Origin: Myxococcales bacterium
GTDB taxonomy: Bacteria > Myxococcota_A > Polyangia > Nannocystales > Nannocystaceae
Length of the DNA: 64,000 nt
Reading direction: 5' to 3'
Assembly: GCA_020633335.1 (NCBI GenBank)
Contig: JACKDU010000005.1
Coordinates: 248,001-312,000 of the forward strand
Position numbers and translations under genes: made by a program. Shown here piece by piece: positions 17,032 to 24,385 of this stretch (positions are counted from its first letter, which is position 1; the number at the start of each line of letters is the position of its first letter). The notes under the pieces were generated by a model. That model worked only from the letters and a program-made list of their open reading frames with translations, was not told the origin of the DNA and did no database searches.

Positions 17032-20000
17032 TCACGGGAGCGAGGACTTTTTGGCGGCCGGCCAGGGGAGGAGGAGGGCGGCCATGCGGGCGGGGACGCT
17101 GACCCCGCGCTGGCGGAGCGCGCCGCCGAGGGCCGCCTGCGCCGCCTCGTCGTGGGCGGCGCGGAGGCGAGAGGCGGCGCTGCGGAGGTGGAGGCCGGCC
17201 TCGGCGAAGGCGTCCGCGGCGCGGAGGAGGAGCGCGCGCGGATCGTCGCCGCGCAGCGCCGCGACGGCCGCGCTGATCGCATCCGCCATCGCCGCGCTGA
17301 TCGGCGCCGGGTGCCGGCGGAGGAGCCCGAGGTCGCGGTCGACGAGCCGGAGGTGGCGCGCGCTCGCGGCCGTCAGGGCGACCCGCGCGCGGAGGTCGAC
17401 GGCCATCGCGCCCAGGAGGCCGTTCGGTCGGGCGGCGCCGATGAAGGCGTCGATCTCCGACCAGGCGGCGTCGATCGAGCCGTGGAGCATCGCCGCCTCG
17501 ACCCGCGCGGCGACCAGGGTCCACGACGGGAGATCGACCGCCGGTCGCTCGACCGGCGGCGGCGCGTGACCGGCCGCCGGACGCATCCCGGCCGCGAGGT
17601 CGATGCGGGCGCCGAGCGCCTCGAGGAGGAGGATCCCGGTGCGCGAGCGGATCGCCCGGGCGTCGGCGAGCCACTCCGCGAGGCGCGGGCGGGCCGCGCC
17701 GAGATCACCGGCCATCAGGTCGCAGTGGAGCGCGAGGAGGCGGGCGCCGAGGCGCTCCCAGCCGGCGTCGAGGGGTCGATCGAAGCTCGCCAGCGCGGCG
17801 TCGACGGCCACCCGCGCGAGGCCGAGCTCGCCGCGCTGGAGGGCGACGGCGCCGCGGGCGAGGTCGGCGAGCCCCTTGAGGTGGGGCGTCTTGAGGCGGG
17901 CGGCGAGCCCCTGCGCCATCCCCTGGTGCTCGGCCGCGCGCGGGAGGTCGGCGCCGCTGCCCGCGAGGCGGAGGGCGTCGAAGGCGACCGCGCGGCCGAT
18001 CCGGGTGGGCTCGCCGACCTTGAGGGCGAGCGCGAGGTGACGGGCCTGGGCCTCGGCGGCGAGCTCCGGCTCGGTCTGGAGGAGCCCGATGCTCGCGGCC
18101 CAGGAGGCGTCGACCTGGAGGAGCTCGCGCTGCGAGACCGTCGCCGCCGGGCGCTCGCGGTAGCGCAGGCCCATCCAGCGCTGGCTCGCCCGGAGGAGGC
18201 TGCTGATCGTCCCGGTCGGCTCGTCGAGGGCCGGCAGCGCGAGCCCGCGGAGGGCGGCGGCGAGGACCCGCTTGCCCTCCTCGTGCTCGCCGTGGGTGAG
18301 GAGGAAGCGGGCGGCGGGGATCCGGAGCTCGAGCGCGGCCTCGTCGTCGTCCGGGAGATCGACGGTCGCCCGCAGCCACGCGCTCGCGGCCTCGGGCTCG
18401 TGGCCGGCGGCGACCAGCGCCTCGCCGAGGCGGCGGAGGAGGGCGGCCGCCGACGCGCCCTCGTTGCCGAGCTCGTGGGCGAGGCGGAGGAGGTTGGCGG
18501 CCCCGAGGTGGTTGCCGCGGATCGAGCGCTGCTCGGCGTGGAGGAGCGCGTAGCGCTGCGCCCGCTCGAGCTCGCCGGCGCCGCGGAGGTGGTTGATGAG
18601 CTGCTCGGGCGCGGTCCCTCCCTTGCGCTCGAGGGCGGTGGCGAGGCGGCGGTGGTGCTCGCGGAGGGTCTGGCCGTCGAGCTTGCCGAGGAGCGCGGTC
18701 CGGATCCGCGGATCGAGGGGGGCGATCGCGTCGCCGTCGGGGGTGGCGATCAGGCGGACCAGCGACGACGCGATCGCCTGCCGGAGCCCGCTGTGGATCG
18801 CCTGCTCGCTCGCGCCGGCGGCGGCCGCCAGCTCGAGGGGGAGGGGCTCGGCGTAGACGGTGGTCAGGGCGACGAGGTCGGCGGCCGAGGGCGGGAGCTC
18901 GGCCATCCGGCGATCGACGAGGTCGACCAGCGTCGGCTGCCGGCGGCCGCTGTCAAAGAGGCGGACCAGCTCGTGGATCCAGAGCGGGCTCCGCTGGGCC
19001 TCCTCGGCCAGGGCCGCGGCCTCGGCGAGGGTCGCCCGATCGCCGAGGAGCGAGGCCGCGAGGTGGGTCGCCTCGTCGGCGGTGAGCGCCTCGACCTCGA
19101 CGATGTCGCCGCCGATCTGGGCGAAGAGCTCGCGGAGCGCCGGGCTCTGATCGGCGTCTTCGGGGCGGTAGGAGAGGAGGGCGAGGAGCGGCGGCGGGGC
19201 GGGCGGGGCCAGGAGATCGGCGATCCGGGCGCTCCCCTCGGGGTCGCTCCACTGGAGGTCGTCGATCCAGAGGACCAGCGGGCGTCGACGGGCGAGGCCG
19301 CCGAGGATGTGCCGGAGCGCGGTGAAGCCGGCCTCGCGATCGAGGGGCCCGTCGCCCTGGTCGTCGCTGAGGGCGGCGAGCGCCGGCACCTGCGAGAGCA
19401 CCGGGAAGAGGCGGACGAGCGGGCTCAGCTCGGCCGGCAGGAGCGCGCGGAGCTCGTCCTCGGCGAGGAGGCGGAGCTGGCGGGCGAGGCCGTCGACCAG
19501 CCCGTCGAGGGCGTGGGCCGGGACCGCGTCGCTCGGGTTGCAGCGGCTGCGGAGGATCAGCGGGCGCTCGTCCTGCGAGCGCAGGATCTCGAGGAAGTGG
19601 GCGACCAGGCGGCTCTTGCCGTGGCCCGCCGAGCCGACCACGCGGATCACCCGCAGCGCGTCCTCGCCCCGGCGGTAGAGCGCCGCGAGGCGGGTGAGCG
19701 GGAGGCCGAGGCCGATCATCGAGGTCCGCCGCCGGGGATCGGTGGAGTGCCCCGACGAGCTCGCCGCGCGCCCCCAGGGGGCCGCGTGCATCCGCCGGAG
19801 GAGCTCGCCCTCGTCCGGCCGGGCGGCGGGGTCGGGCTGGAGGAGCTCGACGCAGAGGTCGCCGAGGTCGGAGGGGATCCCGCGGGCGAGGAGGCGCGGG
19901 TGGATCGGCGGTTGGGTCTCCTTGAGGAGGAGCATCTCGGCCATCGCCAGGCCGCCGTAGGGCGGCTGCCCGGTGAGCGCGTGGTAGAGGGTCGCGCCGA

Positions 20001-20718
20001 CGCTGTACCAGTCGGCGGCCGCGTCGAGCCGCTCCGCCCGCGACTGCTCGGGGGGCATGAACGCCGGGGTGCCGACGATCATCGAGCCCTGGGTCGACTC
20101 GAGGAGGCCGCCGCCGTGCTCGGCGACGAAGCCGAAGTCCATGAGGACGACCCGGCCCTCGGCGGTGACCATGACGTTGGTCGGCTTGATGTCGCGGTGG
20201 AGCTTGCCGGCGTCGTGGAGGGCGGCGACCCCGGCCGCGAGCTGGGAGAGGACCGCCCGCAGGCGATCGACGTCGATCACCGGCGACGCCGGGAGGCCGC
20301 CGGGGGGCGGAGGCGGCGGCTCCTCGCTCCCCCAGAGGTAGCGGAGGAGGGTGAGCCCGCGGATCAGCTCCATCGTGAAGAAGAACGAGCTGCCGTCGCG
20401 GCCGAGCTCGTAGAGGGTCACCAGGTTGGGGTGGTTGACCCGGGTGAGCGAGCGGAACTCCCGCTTGAAGAGCGAGAGGAGCCGCGGGTTGTGGGTGCGG
20501 ACTGTCTTGAGGGCCAGGTGGTTCCCGCTCCGGGGATCGATCACCTCGTAGACCAGCCCCATCGCCCCGGCGCCGAGGCGGCGGACGATCTCGAAGCGGG
20601 CGATCTGGACCTTCTCCTCGGGCTTCTTGAAGATCGCCGCCCGCATGCGGGCACGCAGCCGCACCGCCTCAATATCCGTTGGTTCCCGCGGATCGCCGTC
20701 CCTCGGATCGCGGCTCAC
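17032..20718 (-). CDS. Ser/Thr kinase fused to an AAA/STAND-type ATPase and TPR-like region
   Basis: 1228 residues from the GTG at 20718. Kinase domain: LGAGAMGLVYEV near 48, HRDIKPTNVMV near 172, MDFGFVAEH, GTPAFMPPEQ. The ATPase follows: P-loop GSAGHGKSRL near 362-371 and Walker B LVLWIDDLQWSD near 484, as in PknK/MalT-like signalling ATPases. The remaining 650 residues are helical repeats. No membrane helix is evident, so it is cytoplasmic. It would couple nucleotide-dependent assembly to phosphorylation. The stop lies 13 bp before the ECF sigma start, which suggests it controls that sigma factor. A GTG at 20799 is an alternative start; the chosen one has TAACCT 7 nt upstream. Confidence 0.9.
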   Translation of the reverse strand: MSRDPRDGDPREPTDIEAVRLRARMRAAIFKKPEEKVQIARFEIVRRLGAGAMGLVYEVIDPRSGNHLALKTVRTHNPRLLSLFKREFRSLTRVNHPNLVTLYELGRDGSSFFFTMELIRGLTLLRYLWGSEEPPPPPPGGLPASPVIDVDRLRAVLSQLAAGVAALHDAGKLHRDIKPTNVMVTAEGRVVLMDFGFVAEHGGGLLESTQGSMIVGTPAFMPPEQSRAERLDAAADWYSVGATLYHALTGQPPYGGLAMAEMLLLKETQPPIHPRLLARGIPSDLGDLCVELLQPDPAARPDEGELLRRMHAAPWGRAASSSGHSTDPRRRTSMIGLGLPLTRLAALYRRGEDALRVIRVVGSAGHGKSRLVAHFLEILRSQDERPLILRSRCNPSDAVPAHALDGLVDGLARQLRLLAEDELRALLPAELSPLVRLFPVLSQVPALAALSDDQGDGPLDREAGFTALRHILGGLARRRPLVLWIDDLQWSDPEGSARIADLLAPPAPPPLLALLSYRPEDADQSPALRELFAQIGGDIVEVEALTADEATHLAASLLGDRATLAEAAALAEEAQRSPLWIHELVRLFDSGRRQPTLVDLVDRRMAELPPSAADLVALTTVYAEPLPLELAAAAGASEQAIHSGLRQAIASSLVRLIATPDGDAIAPLDPRIRTALLGKLDGQTLREHHRRLATALERKGGTAPEQLINHLRGAGELERAQRYALLHAEQRSIRGNHLGAANLLRLAHELGNEGASAAALLRRLGEALVAAGHEPEAASAWLRATVDLPDDDEAALELRIPAARFLLTHGEHEEGKRVLAAALRGLALPALDEPTGTISSLLRASQRWMGLRYRERPAATVSQRELLQVDASWAASIGLLQTEPELAAEAQARHLALALKVGEPTRIGRAVAFDALRLAGSGADLPRAAEHQGMAQGLAARLKTPHLKGLADLARGAVALQRGELGLARVAVDAALASFDRPLDAGWERLGARLLALHCDLMAGDLGAARPRLAEWLADARAIRSRTGILLLEALGARIDLAAGMRPAAGHAPPPVERPAVDLPSWTLVAARVEAAMLHGSIDAAWSEIDAFIGAARPNGLLGAMAVDLRARVALTAASARHLRLVDRDLGLLRRHPAPISAAMADAISAAVAALRGDDPRALLLRAADAFAEAGLHLRSAASRLRAAHDEAAQAALGGALRQRGVSVPARMAALLLPWPAAKKSSLP

Positions 20719-20964
20719 GGCACGCAGGTTATCACGCGGGCTGGTGGTTCGATGCGTCGACGGGGTGACCCGGCGCGGCGCGGGCTTCGAACGACCCACA
20801 AAGAGGGACGAGAGCCTGCACTCGTCGGTCGTGGGGCTTGTCGCACCCGATCACGCCGTGCAGGTGTCCGCGATGCTGACGCCATCACATCCGCTGCGGA
20901 CCCCCGCCGGAGCGAGGGTCTGCGCGGGCGCGGAAGCGGCGGCGCGCGGCGCTGACGAGCGGAG
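20719..20964. other. Intergenic, 246 bp, upstream of the kinase operon
   Basis: This lies between the kinase start and the end of a same-strand lipoprotein gene. TAACCT (minus, 20730-20725) is the only promoter-like hexamer seen, next to the GTG at 20718. No gene, hairpin terminator or repeat is recognised in the remainder. Confidence 0.4.
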
Positions 20965-21675
20965 CTAGTTGGCCGGCGCCGACGAGCGGATCGCGGCCTC
21001 GACGAAGGAGTCGTTGTCCTTCATCGCGTTGAGGAGGGCGTCGCAGGGGACGTAGTCCTTGATGACGACCTGCGACTCGGGCGGCTCGCGGTGGGGGACG
21101 GTGTCGGCCTTGAACTCGACGGTGCCCGCCCAGGGGATCAGCCGGACCGGCGCGGCGCCCGGGCCACCGATGAGCGCGACCACCAGGCAGGCGCTGCCGT
21201 TGCGGTTGAAGAGGACGTTAATCGGCATGCCCTCGCAGCCCTCGCGGGGGCACACGCGCTCGGGCGAGGGGCGGACGTCGATCGGCTTGCCCGGGAGGGC
21301 GCGCTCGATCGTCCCCTTGAGGTGGGCCTGGATCTGGCCGGCGAGCTGCGCGTTCTCGCCGGCGATGGAGCTCGGGATGACCCGCGGCCAGAGGAGGACC
21401 ACGCCGCCCTTGACGCCGCGCGAGTGGGCGATCTCGGGGCCGATGAAGCGGTTGGGATCGTCGGTCGTGACGTTGGTCTGCGAGCCGCCGCCGCCGTCCG
21501 TCGCCCCTGCGGTGTCACCACCCGCGCTCGGATCGGCGCCGTCGACGGGGACCGTGCCCTCGCCGCCGCTGGCGATCGGCGGGTTCTCGCCTTCGGGGTT
21601 TTCGGTCGGGGTCGACTTGCAGCCGACGCCGGTGAGGGCGAGCGTGAGGGCCCCGAGGAGGACGCGCTTGAGCAT
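20965..21675 (-). CDS. Putative lipoprotein of unknown function
   Basis: 236 residues. Lipobox LTGVGC puts the lipidated Cys at 19. A Gly/Asp/Thr-rich linker (20-70) follows, then a compact domain with VVLLWPRVIP, two close cysteines in RVCPREGCEG near 145, and NVLFNRNGSACLVVALIGGPG. The domain is not recognised. It is likely anchored in the outer or inner membrane facing the periplasm. The minus strand has TACAAT 7 nt before the ATG, the best -10 match in the window, and no Shine-Dalgarno sequence, so a leaderless mRNA is likely. It is divergent from nth. Confidence 0.75.
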   Translation of the reverse strand: MLKRVLLGALTLALTGVGCKSTPTENPEGENPPIASGGEGTVPVDGADPSAGGDTAGATDGGGGSQTNVTTDDPNRFIGPEIAHSRGVKGGVVLLWPRVIPSSIAGENAQLAGQIQAHLKGTIERALPGKPIDVRPSPERVCPREGCEGMPINVLFNRNGSACLVVALIGGPGAAPVRLIPWAGTVEFKADTVPHREPPESQVVIKDYVPCDALLNAMKDNDSFVEAAIRSSAPAN

Positions 21676-21682
21676 GGCGGGG

Positions 21683-21688
21683 ATTGTA
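21683..21688 (-). promoter_or_regulatory. -10-like TACAAT before the lipoprotein start
   Basis: TACAAT on the minus strand, five of six matches to the classical -10, ends 7 nt before the ATG at 21675. TTGCCG lies 19 bp upstream. Predicted leaderless. Confidence 0.5.
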
Positions 21689-21836
21689 CCTGAACATGGT
21701 CGCGCGCCGGCAAGGAGGGTGCGAATGCGGGGGCCCACTGGACATCCGTTCGCGGACCTCCTCCGGTCGAGGTCGCTGGGTGCATCAGGCCCCAGTTTCC
21801 GAGGGGGGTCGCTTCGCCGACGAGCGACGCTGGCGC

Positions 21837-21842
21837 TATGGT
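21837..21842 (+). promoter_or_regulatory. -10-like TATGGT before nth
   Basis: TATGGT ends 7 nt before the ATG at 21850. A weak TTCGCC lies 18 bp upstream. The position would remove the alternative ATG at 21838, which lies inside the hexamer. Confidence 0.4.
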
Positions 21843-21849
21843 GCCGCCC

Positions 21850-22728
21850 ATGGAGCTCCGCGCCAAGGCCCGCAGGATCCAGGCGATCCTCGACCGACTC
21901 TACCCCGCGCCGCCGATCCCGCTGCAGCACGTCGACCCCTTCAGCCTCCTGGTCGCCGTCGTCCTCTCGGCCCAGACCACCGACGCCCGGGTCAACCTGG
22001 TGACGCCCGAGCTCTTCCGGCGGGCGCCGACCCCGGCGGCGATGGCCGCCCTCTCGGTCGAGTCGATCCTCGAGATCATCCGGACCTGCGGGCTCGCGCC
22101 GGCGAAGTCGCGGAACCTGCGGCGCCTCGCCGAGCTCCTGGTCGAGCGCCACGGGGGCGAGGTCCCGCGGACCTTCGCCGAGCTCGAGGCGCTGCCGGGG
22201 GTCGGTCACAAGACCGCGAGCGTGGTGATGTCGCAGGCCTTCGGCGTCCCGGCGTTCCCGGTCGACACCCATATCCACCGCCTCGCCGCGCGCTGGGGGC
22301 TCTCCGACGGCTCGACCGTCGAGCGGACCGAGCGCGACCTCAAGGCGCTCTTCCCCGAGGACGCGTGGAACCGGCTCCACCTCCAGATCATCTACTTTGG
22401 GCGGGAGCATTGCCCGGCCCGCGGTCATGATCCGGCGACGTGTCCGATCTGCGCGTGGGCTGGGGTGCCCGAGAGCGCGGCAGCGAAGGCAGCGAAGACC
22501 GGGAAGACGGCGAAGGCCGCGGCCGGGTCGAAGAAGGCGACCAAGTCGGCGGCGAAGGAGTCGGCGGCGAAGAAGCCTGCCGCGAAGGAGTCGGCCGCGA
22601 AGAAGTCGGCCGCGAAGAAGCCGGCCGCGAAGAAGTCGGCCGCGAAGAAGCCGGCCGCGAAGAGGTCCGCCGCGAAGAAGCCGGCGAAGGCCGCGGCCCG
22701 CTCGCGGGCGGCGGCCGTCGCCCGCTGA
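21850..22728 (+). CDS. nth: Endonuclease III with a histone H1-like Lys/Ala tail
   Basis: 292 residues; the first 210 are endonuclease III, the DNA glycosylase/AP lyase for oxidised pyrimidines. The helix-hairpin-helix LPGVGHKTA carries the catalytic lysine (K121) and FPVDTHIHR the aspartate (D139). The iron-sulfur loop is HCPARGHDPATCPICAWA: only three cysteines (about 189, 199, 202) are seen where classical enzymes have four. From about 210 to the end the protein is a repeat of Lys-Lys-Ser/Pro-Ala-Ala units, like histone H1 or bacterial Hc1-type proteins. This tail likely increases DNA affinity; that is inference. The start is ATG 21850 after TATGGT; no Shine-Dalgarno sequence. Confidence 0.9.
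   Translation: MELRAKARRIQAILDRLYPAPPIPLQHVDPFSLLVAVVLSAQTTDARVNLVTPELFRRAPTPAAMAALSVESILEIIRTCGLAPAKSRNLRRLAELLVERHGGEVPRTFAELEALPGVGHKTASVVMSQAFGVPAFPVDTHIHRLAARWGLSDGSTVERTERDLKALFPEDAWNRLHLQIIYFGREHCPARGHDPATCPICAWAGVPESAAAKAAKTGKTAKAAAGSKKATKSAAKESAAKKPAAKESAAKKSAAKKPAAKKSAAKKPAAKRSAAKKPAKAAARSRAAAVAR
22540..22690 (+). repeat. Degenerate 15-bp tandem repeat coding the nth tail
   Basis: Units close to GCGAAGAAG plus TCGGCC or CCGGCC recur about ten times and encode the AKKSA/AKKPA repeats. The near-identity of the units at DNA level suggests recent slippage expansion. Confidence 0.7.
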
Positions 22729-22736
22729 TTATCTGT

Positions 22737-22766
22737 CCCGAGGGCCACGCGAGCGCGGCCCTCGGG
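22737..22766. terminator. Strong hairpin between convergent genes
   Basis: A perfect 10-bp stem, CCCGAGGGCC (22737-22746) and GGCCCTCGGG (22757-22766), with a 10-nt loop lies 9 bp after the nth stop and before the stop of the convergent gene at 22834. There is no T-run, so it may be a bidirectional terminator of the GC-rich type or an mRNA 3' stabiliser. Confidence 0.45.
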
Positions 22767-22833
22767 ATCCGTGGTGAGTGCGCGCGACCTAATCCAAGGG
22801 ACAGGTCGCCCGCGGCCTCGGGATCGCCGCGCC

Positions 22834-23340
22834 CTAGATGCTGAGCATCCCGGTGCGGATCAGGGTGGCGAGCTTGCTCCGCTGGGCCGCCCCGAGGAGC
22901 CCGTGGATCTCGCCGAGGGCCCTGGCGACGGCCTTCTGGAGCCGGGTCGCCGAGGCGACCCGCTCGTCGACGATGGCCGCGGCCGCGGCCTCGTCGAAGG
23001 TCTCGCCGAGGAAGAGATCGGCGAGGGCGGCGGCGCTGCGCCGCTCGTCGACCGCGGCTTGGGCCCGCTCGGTCTTGAGGTCGTCGATGATCCGGGCGAG
23101 CGAGGCGAGCTGGGCCTCGTCGAGGCCGAGGCGGTGGCCGAGGAAGCGGAGCGGGCGACGGACGCCGAAGCCGGCTCCAGGACCGCCGCCGGGGCCGAAC
23201 CAGCCGCCGGGGCCGCAGCCCTCCCCGGGACCGTGATCATGGCCGTGGCCGTGGCCGTGGGCGCGCATCCGCGATCCGCAATGGCCCCCCGGACATGGCC
23301 GATGAAGCTGTCGCAACCAACGTGAGACGTTCGTGAGCAT
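22834..23340 (-). CDS. His/Gly-rich protein with a Spy/LTXXQ-like helical domain
   Basis: 168 residues from the ATG at 23340, preceded by AAGGAG at a 9-nt distance, one of the few good Shine-Dalgarno sequences here. The N-part has Cys/His (RPCPGGHCGSRM) and HGHGHGHDHG at 28-36, then a Gly-rich stretch. Residues 75-168 are helical and resemble periplasmic Spy/ZraP/CnrX-type metal-stress proteins (LGLDEAQLASLARIIDDLK). There is no hydrophobic signal sequence, unlike those relatives, so export is doubtful. Metal binding by the His cluster is likely; Cu, Ni or Zn sensing or storage is inference. Confidence 0.7.
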   Translation of the reverse strand: MLTNVSRWLRQLHRPCPGGHCGSRMRAHGHGHGHDHGPGEGCGPGGWFGPGGGPGAGFGVRRPLRFLGHRLGLDEAQLASLARIIDDLKTERAQAAVDERRSAAALADLFLGETFDEAAAAAIVDERVASATRLQKAVARALGEIHGLLGAAQRSKLATLIRTGMLSI

Positions 23341-23601
23341 CTTCTCTTTTTCTCCTTCGCCGGGGCGTATCCGCTCCCGGCGGGTTTCAACCACGCGGGC
23401 CCGATGCCTCGCGTGAAGAGAGACGATGGGACGGGCATGCCGGGTCGTCAAGGCGGCCCCTGGAGAAAGCTCGACGCCCGGATCCTGGGCGACGCCGAGG
23501 GCCCGGCGGAGCGCCGGACGAACGGGGTTTCGAGGATCCGCGCGGGCCGGCTGACACGCGGCGGCCGAGCGTCGACGGCCGGGCTTGCCTTCGGTGCGAG
23601 C

Positions 23602-23612
23602 CTTGTCACAAG
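23602..23612. promoter_or_regulatory. Possible operator palindrome
   Basis: CTTGTCACAAG is symmetric around its central C and extends imperfectly to AGC and GCT on either side. It sits just upstream of the -35 at 23620, where an activator or repressor could bind. No regulator gene is adjacent. Confidence 0.3.
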
Positions 23613-23619
23613 CTGGAGA

Positions 23620-23648
23620 TTGACAGCGCCGGGCGCGGGCGATATTCG
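23620..23648 (+). promoter_or_regulatory. Promoter of the small lipoprotein gene
   Basis: TTGACA (23620-23625), 17 bp, then TATTCG (23643-23648). The start codon is 35 bp further on and is preceded by a perfect AGGAGG (23673-23678) with 5-nt spacing. This is a classical leadered start and contrasts with the leaderless ones. Confidence 0.6.
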
Positions 23649-23683
23649 TGCGCCGCCGCTCCGGTCGGCATCAGGAGGCTCTC

Positions 23684-24199
23684 ATGAAGACGATTTTCTC
23701 GATCCTGGCCCTCACCGCGCTGGTCGCCGGCTGTCAGGTCGCGCCTGGCTCCTACACGGTCGTCCGCGTCGCCAGCGCTGACACCGTCCGGTCGCCGAGC
23801 TGCTACAACAACAACGTCCCCGACGACATCGTCAACGACTCGACGACCTTCTACGCGGGCGGGACCCTCGGGATCTTCGCCGCCGACGCCGACAACTACT
23901 TCGTCGACATCACCACGAACAACGGCCCGCTGACGGTCGACGGCACCCGCGACGGCGGCGACTACTCGTTCTACGGCAAGGCCGTCGACTACGAGGCGGA
24001 CGTCGACGGGATGGGCGGCGCGCGGACGACGACCTACGAGGCCGACATCCGCTTCACCCTCAAGACCCACACCGTGATCGGGACCGCGGAGTTCACCACC
24101 ACCTGCACCGGCGTGAACTGCGGGGTCGACTCCTGCGTCGAGACCACCGACTTCATCGGCACCGTGGTCCGCGACGTCGAGCTCGAGCACGGCATCTAG
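23684..24199 (+). CDS. Small putative lipoprotein
   Basis: 171 residues. Lipobox LVAGC gives Cys 17. The mature part is Asp/Thr-rich, with four cysteines in the C-terminal half (TTTCTGVNCGVDSC) that could form disulfides, and beta-strand character throughout (YEADIRFTLKTHTVIGTAEF). The domain is not recognised. ATG 23684 is fixed by AGGAGG five bases upstream. With TTGACA, 17 bp, TATTCG and a full Shine-Dalgarno sequence, it is probably among the more strongly expressed genes of the window. It ends in a region with two hairpins shared with the convergent GST gene. Confidence 0.75.
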   Translation: MKTIFSILALTALVAGCQVAPGSYTVVRVASADTVRSPSCYNNNVPDDIVNDSTTFYAGGTLGIFAADADNYFVDITTNNGPLTVDGTRDGGDYSFYGKAVDYEADVDGMGGARTTTYEADIRFTLKTHTVIGTAEFTTTCTGVNCGVDSCVETTDFIGTVVRDVELEHGI

Positions 24200-24245
24200 A
24201 CCTCGATCTAGGCCGCGGCGGCTCAACTCAAGGACCGCCACCCGG

Positions 24246-24275
24246 AGCCAGCGGAGCGCGAGCGCCTCGCTGGCT
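24246..24275. repeat. Palindromic intergenic element, copy 1
   Basis: AGCCAGCG (24246-24253) pairs with CGCTGGCT (24268-24275) around a 14-nt loop. The arm sequence AGCCAGCGGAGC recurs in the next hairpin. Confidence 0.5.
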
Positions 24276-24310
24276 TCGTCGCGAGAGCGATAGCGACACC
24301 GCGAAACACA

Positions 24311-24346
24311 CGAGCCAGCGGAGCCCCCGAGGGATCCGCTGGCTCG
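24311..24346. repeat. Palindromic intergenic element, copy 2 (strong hairpin)
   Basis: A perfect 12-bp stem, CGAGCCAGCGGA (24311-24322) and TCCGCTGGCTCG (24335-24346), has a 12-nt loop that can itself pair CCC with GGG. It lies between the convergent lipoprotein and GST genes. It may work as a terminator, or be a REP-like mobile palindrome. Confidence 0.55.
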
Positions 24347-24385
24347 CGCGCGTCGTCGCCTTCGCCTGCGCTCAGGAGGCCCGGT

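Larger units (their letters stand above)
23341..23683. other. Divergent intergenic region, 343 bp
   Basis: It holds the TTGACA promoter of the lipoprotein at 23684 and an 11-bp palindrome, CTTGTCACAAG (23602-23612), ending 7 bp before the -35. On the other side lies the Shine-Dalgarno sequence of the His-rich protein. No further gene is recognised. Confidence 0.5.

Noticed and set aside
16374..17282. A longer ECF sigma reading frame starting at 17282
   Set aside because: The additional N-terminus is a Ser/Arg/Pro-rich shadow of the kinase gene. ATG 17018 gives a normal ECF start.
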